The translations under genes and the position numbers were made by a program. 64,000 nt of DNA from Paraburkholderia susongensis. Lineage in GTDB: Bacteria > Pseudomonadota > Gammaproteobacteria > Burkholderiales > Burkholderiaceae. The stretch spans positions 124,001 to 188,000 of the forward strand of contig NZ_FXAT01000013.1 of NCBI RefSeq assembly GCF_900177725.1, read 5' to 3'. The notes beneath the pieces were generated by a model. The model was not told the DNA's origin and searched no databases. It saw only the letters and a program-made list of their open reading frames with translations. Every line of letters starts with the position of its first letter. The first letter of the stretch is position 1. Shown here in pieces: positions 60,858 to 64,000 of this stretch.

Positions 60858-62375
60858 TCAGGCGGGCAACATCGAACCCGTGTCGCGCAACCGCATATGC
60901 CATGCGAACGCCTGGTCGAGGCGATGCGGCGTCTGCCCTCCCCACCGCAATGCATCCCGGTAGTAGTCACGCAGCAGATCGCGATACAGCGGATGCACGC
61001 AATGCTCGATGATCAGCTGCGCGCGTTCGCGGGGCGCAAGGCCGCGCAGATCGGCGAGGCCCTGCTCGGTGACGACCACGTCCACGTCGTGTTCGTTGTG
61101 ATCGCAGTGCGGCACCATCGGTACGATGCTCGAAATGCGGCCGTCCTTTGCGATCGACTTGGTCGCGAAGATCGCGCACGACGCGTTGCGCGCGAAGTCG
61201 CCCGAGCCGCCGATGCCGTTCATCATGTGCGTGCCGCCCACATGCGTCGAATTCACGTTACCGTAGATGTCGAACTCGAGCGCGGTGTTGAGCGCAATCA
61301 GGCCGAGCCGGCGAATCACCTCAGGATGATTGCTGACTTCCTGCGGACGCAGCACAAGCCGGTCGCGATAACGTTCGAGTTCGCCGAACACCTGCGCCTG
61401 CCGCGCGGAAGACAACGTAATCGACGCGCCGGAAGCAAACGTGACCTTGCCGGCATCCATCAGATCGAACGTCGAGTCCTGTAGGACTTCAGAATAAATT
61501 TCGCAGGTATCGAATGGCGAATCGACAAAGCCCGCCAGCACCGCGTTGGCGATCGTGCCGATGCCCGCCTGCAACGGCGGCAAATGCTTCGGCATGCGGC
61601 CGTGCGATACCTCGTGCTGGAAGAATTCGATCAGATGAGCCGCAATCAAGGCGGTTTCGCGATCCGCCGGCAGTACCGTGGATGGGCTATCGGCAACCTC
61701 GGTGATGACGATCGCCGCGATCTTCTCTGGCGGGATCCCGATGGCCGGCATGCCGACTCGGTCCTGCACACGCACGATCGGCAACGGCTCGCGGTTCGGC
61801 CTGCGGCCCGGAATCCAGATGTCGTGCAGGCCCTCGAGCGCGAGCGGCTGCGCGAGATTGATCTCGACGATGACCTTCTCCGCGAGAATCGCGAAGCTCG
61901 CTGAATTGCCGACCGACGTGGTCGGCACTATGCCGCCGGTCTCTGTGATCGCGACGGCTTCGATGATCGCGACGTCGAGCTTGCCGAGCTGATTCGCACG
62001 CAGCATTTCGACGGTTTCGGACAGATGCTGGTCGACGAACATCACTTCGCCGCGATTGATTGCGTCGCGCAAAGTCCTGTCCACCTGAAACGGCAAACGA
62101 CGCGCGAGCACGTGCGCCTCGGTAAGCATCCGATCGACGTCATGACCGAGCGATGCGCCCGTCATTAGCGTGATACGCAGCGGCCGGTCTTCCTGACGCG
62201 CACGCTCGGCAAGCGCGACCGGCACGGCCTTCGCGTCGCCCGCGCGCGTAAAGCCGCTCGCGCCGACGCGCATGCCGTCCTGAATCAGGAGCGCCGCCTC
62301 GGCGGCCGTAGTGATTTTTCCGCGCAGCTCGGCGCAGCGAATCCGGTCTTCGTACATGAAACGGGGTCTCTCCAT
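60858..62375 (-). CDS. Acetyl-CoA hydrolase/succinate-CoA transferase family protein
   Basis: A 505-residue enzyme of the Cat1/ScpC/Ach1 group that exchanges CoA between acetyl- or succinyl-CoA and acetate, or hydrolyses acyl-CoA. GMRVGASGFTRAGDAKAVP at the start is typical, and ALEFDIYGNVNSTHVGGTHMMNGIGGSGDF holds the catalytic Glu (LEFD) and the GIGGSGDF loop. VVTEQGLADLRGLAPRERA is another family segment. I chose ATG 62375 (MERPRFMYEDRI) with GGAG upstream; the longer frame to 62603 has no similarity. Single gene with its own promoter region. Confidence 0.92.
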   Translation of the reverse strand: MERPRFMYEDRIRCAELRGKITTAAEAALLIQDGMRVGASGFTRAGDAKAVPVALAERARQEDRPLRITLMTGASLGHDVDRMLTEAHVLARRLPFQVDRTLRDAINRGEVMFVDQHLSETVEMLRANQLGKLDVAIIEAVAITETGGIVPTTSVGNSASFAILAEKVIVEINLAQPLALEGLHDIWIPGRRPNREPLPIVRVQDRVGMPAIGIPPEKIAAIVITEVADSPSTVLPADRETALIAAHLIEFFQHEVSHGRMPKHLPPLQAGIGTIANAVLAGFVDSPFDTCEIYSEVLQDSTFDLMDAGKVTFASGASITLSSARQAQVFGELERYRDRLVLRPQEVSNHPEVIRRLGLIALNTALEFDIYGNVNSTHVGGTHMMNGIGGSGDFARNASCAIFATKSIAKDGRISSIVPMVPHCDHNEHDVDVVVTEQGLADLRGLAPRERAQLIIEHCVHPLYRDLLRDYYRDALRWGGQTPHRLDQAFAWHMRLRDTGSMLPA

Positions 62376-62557
62376 AGTCGCCAGCTCCGTCTGCGGGTGC
62401 CCACGTCTGCGGTGTGCTTCGCTCAATAGCCGGTTGCTGCACCTGTCGCGGCGTCTCGATCGGACGGCGTCGCGAGCAGGTGTTTCGTCGCGTGCAAGAT
62501 GCGTGCGACAGGTGTTGCGCGTCATCTGCGCATTACAGGAAGTACGCGCGGCGCGGT

Positions 62558-62782
62558 TCAGCTGCCGAAGTAGATGTTGCAAAAGCTCATCGGGCCGACG
62601 CACTCTTCGGCTTTGGTCTTCGGTACATCAGCGCCGTCTTTCCCGGCGACGTTGCTGGCGCGTGAGACGCGCGAGGTATTGGCTTGCGCAACCTGTTGTT
62701 CCTGCCCGGTCGGTGCGGTTTGCGCATAAGCGGCAGCGGCGGACAAAGAGCAGACAATCAGGAACATCTTCAACACTTTCAT
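62558..62782 (-). CDS. Small exported protein, unknown function
   Basis: A 74-residue protein with a clear signal peptide (MKVLKMFLIVCSLSAAAAYA, cut before QTAPTG), a Gln/Ala/Ser-rich middle and two cysteines near the end (ECVGPMSFCNIYFG) that could form a disulfide. TGGAGAACG precedes the ATG at 62782. It resembles short periplasmic proteins frequent in Burkholderia; I do not recognise a named family. Confidence 0.7.
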   Translation of the reverse strand: MKVLKMFLIVCSLSAAAAYAQTAPTGQEQQVAQANTSRVSRASNVAGKDGADVPKTKAEECVGPMSFCNIYFGS

Positions 62783-62907
62783 TTCGTTCTCCAGAACTTA
62801 CGATGACTGCGATGCAGCAGTGAAACTATATGACTGCCACCTACGCGGATAAACGGTCCTGGCCGGAAGGGATCTTTCCATCTGACGGAAGGATCGATAC
62901 GCATTGG

Positions 62908-64000
62908 TCAACGCGGAGCGAACGGCGCATCTTTGTCGAGCAAAGCGGTACGAATGAAGTGCAAACAGCTCAGAATACGTTGCAAATCCGAACGCCTGCC
63001 GCAGTCCGTATGCACCGTTCGCAGCATGTCCTGCGCAAGCCACGTAGCCGAACGCACCGAGATGAGTGCACGTTCGAGTGCAGGAGCACCAGGTCGTTCG
63101 AAGAGTTGCGCGAGATCGCTGCAGGTACGTTCGACGGCGCTGCGCCAGCGCGGCTGAAGGATATTCGTATAAGCAGCGCGCTCCGCTTCGTTACGCAGAT
63201 CGATCACAGCGTGGCCCACTTCGAGCGTAACGAGCATCCAGCGCAATGCATCGCGCCGGCGCCGCGAGCGCCGTGCCAACAACATGCGTAGTTGCGAAAT
63301 CAGATCGTGCGTACTCGACTGGAACCGCTGGTTGAGCCCCGGCAATTCGTCCTTGCACGCGGATACGGCTTGCGCTCGCAGGTCGCCCATGATCCGCCCG
63401 ATAAGCCAGCGCATATCGGCGGGAAAGAGCACCGCGAAGACGATTGCCGCCAGCAGCATCGAAGCGGTAAGCGCTATGCCGTTATTGACGAGCAGGTCCG
63501 GCGCGTAACTGACGACGTTGTCCGGTCCGGCAAGCAGACAAAAAAACACCGAAAAACCAATGCCATACCCCGCCGCGCCCTTTCGCGTTGCGATGAACGC
63601 GCCCAGCGCAAGCACCGGCGCAAGTGCAATGCACAGCAACGGGAAGCCGTCGATGTTCGGATACAGATAGCACATGAAGACGTAGCCGGTCATCGTCGCG
63701 ATCACTGCGCCGAGCGCCATCTGTAGCGCCATTTTCGTAGGGTTCGGCGCGGTGGAAGTCAACGCGCAAACCAGCGTCGCGCCGATCACAGCCAGGCCGC
63801 CGCTTGGCCAGTTGGTCTCCATCCAGAACGAAACAACGATTGCGATGACCACAGATGAACGCAGGAACGCGAACAGGACGACGAAGTTGTTTGTTCTACC
63901 CGGATGGCTGTTTATGTGGCGTCGCTCGGTTTTTCCCATTTTTTCCCGCCTGTTTTCTGGCTTCCCCCCAGATAGCGATATATAGGTATCCAAATAATTT
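62908..64000 (-). CDS. FUSC-family membrane protein, partial
   Basis: At least 364 residues are present, and the frame stays open to the window edge, so the start lies outside (family members are around 350-740 residues). Visible are hydrophobic helices VVLFAFLRSSVVIAIVVSFWMETNWP, GGLAVIGATLVCALTS, LQMALGAVIATMTGYVFMCYLYP, FPLLCIALAPVLALGAFIATR and GIALTASMLLAAIVFAVLFP, then a soluble helical domain. This is the fusaric acid resistance/aromatic acid exporter type (FUSC, PF04632-like). The apparent TTG start at 63993 should not be trusted. Confidence 0.85.
   Translation of the reverse strand, partial: NYLDTYISLSGGKPENRREKMGKTERRHINSHPGRTNNFVVLFAFLRSSVVIAIVVSFWMETNWPSGGLAVIGATLVCALTSTAPNPTKMALQMALGAVIATMTGYVFMCYLYPNIDGFPLLCIALAPVLALGAFIATRKGAAGYGIGFSVFFCLLAGPDNVVSYAPDLLVNNGIALTASMLLAAIVFAVLFPADMRWLIGRIMGDLRAQAVSACKDELPGLNQRFQSSTHDLISQLRMLLARRSRRRRDALRWMLVTLEVGHAVIDLRNEAERAAYTNILQPRWRSAVERTCSDLAQLFERPGAPALERALISVRSATWLAQDMLRTVHTDCGRRSDLQRILSCLHFIRTALLDKDAPFAPR

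Noticed and set aside
1-64000. CRISPR array, tRNA, rRNA, replication origin or integrase
   Set aside because: I saw no regularly spaced repeats, cloverleaf-like sequence, rRNA segment, DnaA-box cluster or intact integrase gene in the window.

Overview
The window looks like chromosome (or chromid) sequence from a beta-proteobacterium of the Burkholderiaceae, most likely Paraburkholderia or a close relative. The basis is the Burkholderia-type porin, a DUF4148 remnant, a malonate decarboxylase operon headed by a GntR gene, PntAB, the galactofuranose ABC transporter and the codon use. This assignment is inference from gene content; no database search was possible.

Left part, about 1-41.1 kb, is accessory and catabolic and carries many gene relics. 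(1) 0.2-5.4 kb: a nucleoside-type operon (S-adenosylhomocysteine-hydrolase-like protein, MFS carrier, PfkB/ribokinase, Tsx outer-membrane channel) behind two tandem LacI-type palindromes. It is followed by a convergent YedJ-like HD phosphohydrolase. (2) 6.9-8.0 kb: a gene graveyard with a zwf fragment, an IS630 transposase fragment and a SNF2-helicase fragment. (3) 8.1-29.0 kb: an aromatic or xenobiotic cluster with PntAB, GST, glutathione reductase, FMN proteins, cupin, DUF1185, HCCA-isomerase-like protein, two MDR dehydrogenases, aldehyde dehydrogenase, MhpA-like flavin hydroxylase, FAH-family hydrolases, VOC protein, UspA and porin. A shared palindrome, TTTTRTGCAYAAAA, stands before six of its transcription units, including that of its own GntR regulator, so this appears to be one regulon. 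(4) 29.9-40.1 kb: an amino-acid cluster holding a DSD1/D-threonine-aldolase-type enzyme, a DauR/YheO-type regulator, periplasmic and cytoplasmic asparaginases, RidA, a DctA-type symporter, an ornithine-cyclodeaminase-family reductase and a serine/threonine-dehydratase-family enzyme. Three of these belong to the enzyme families of the beta-hydroxyaspartate cycle (BhcC, BhcD, BhcB). (5) 40.1-41.1 kb: a LysR relic and an unknown ORF remnant.

Right part, about 41.4-64 kb, has visibly higher GC and denser core-like genes. It holds an MFS carrier divergent from gntR-mdcABCDEGH (malonate decarboxylase and its prosthetic-group synthesis), then a ytfQRT-yjfF galactofuranose-type ABC transporter with an internal terminator after the binding-protein gene. 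AlkB, a RutE-type nitroreductase, a small membrane protein, a metallophosphoesterase, MgtC, a GlsB/YeaQ protein with a strong terminator, an acetyl-CoA hydrolase/CoA-transferase, a small exported protein and the 3' part of a FUSC-family gene follow, the last running off the window.

The best candidates for something not yet described are the GntR regulon of region 3, the AhcY-like/Tsx/kinase operon of region 1 and the hydroxyaspartate-like module of region 4.
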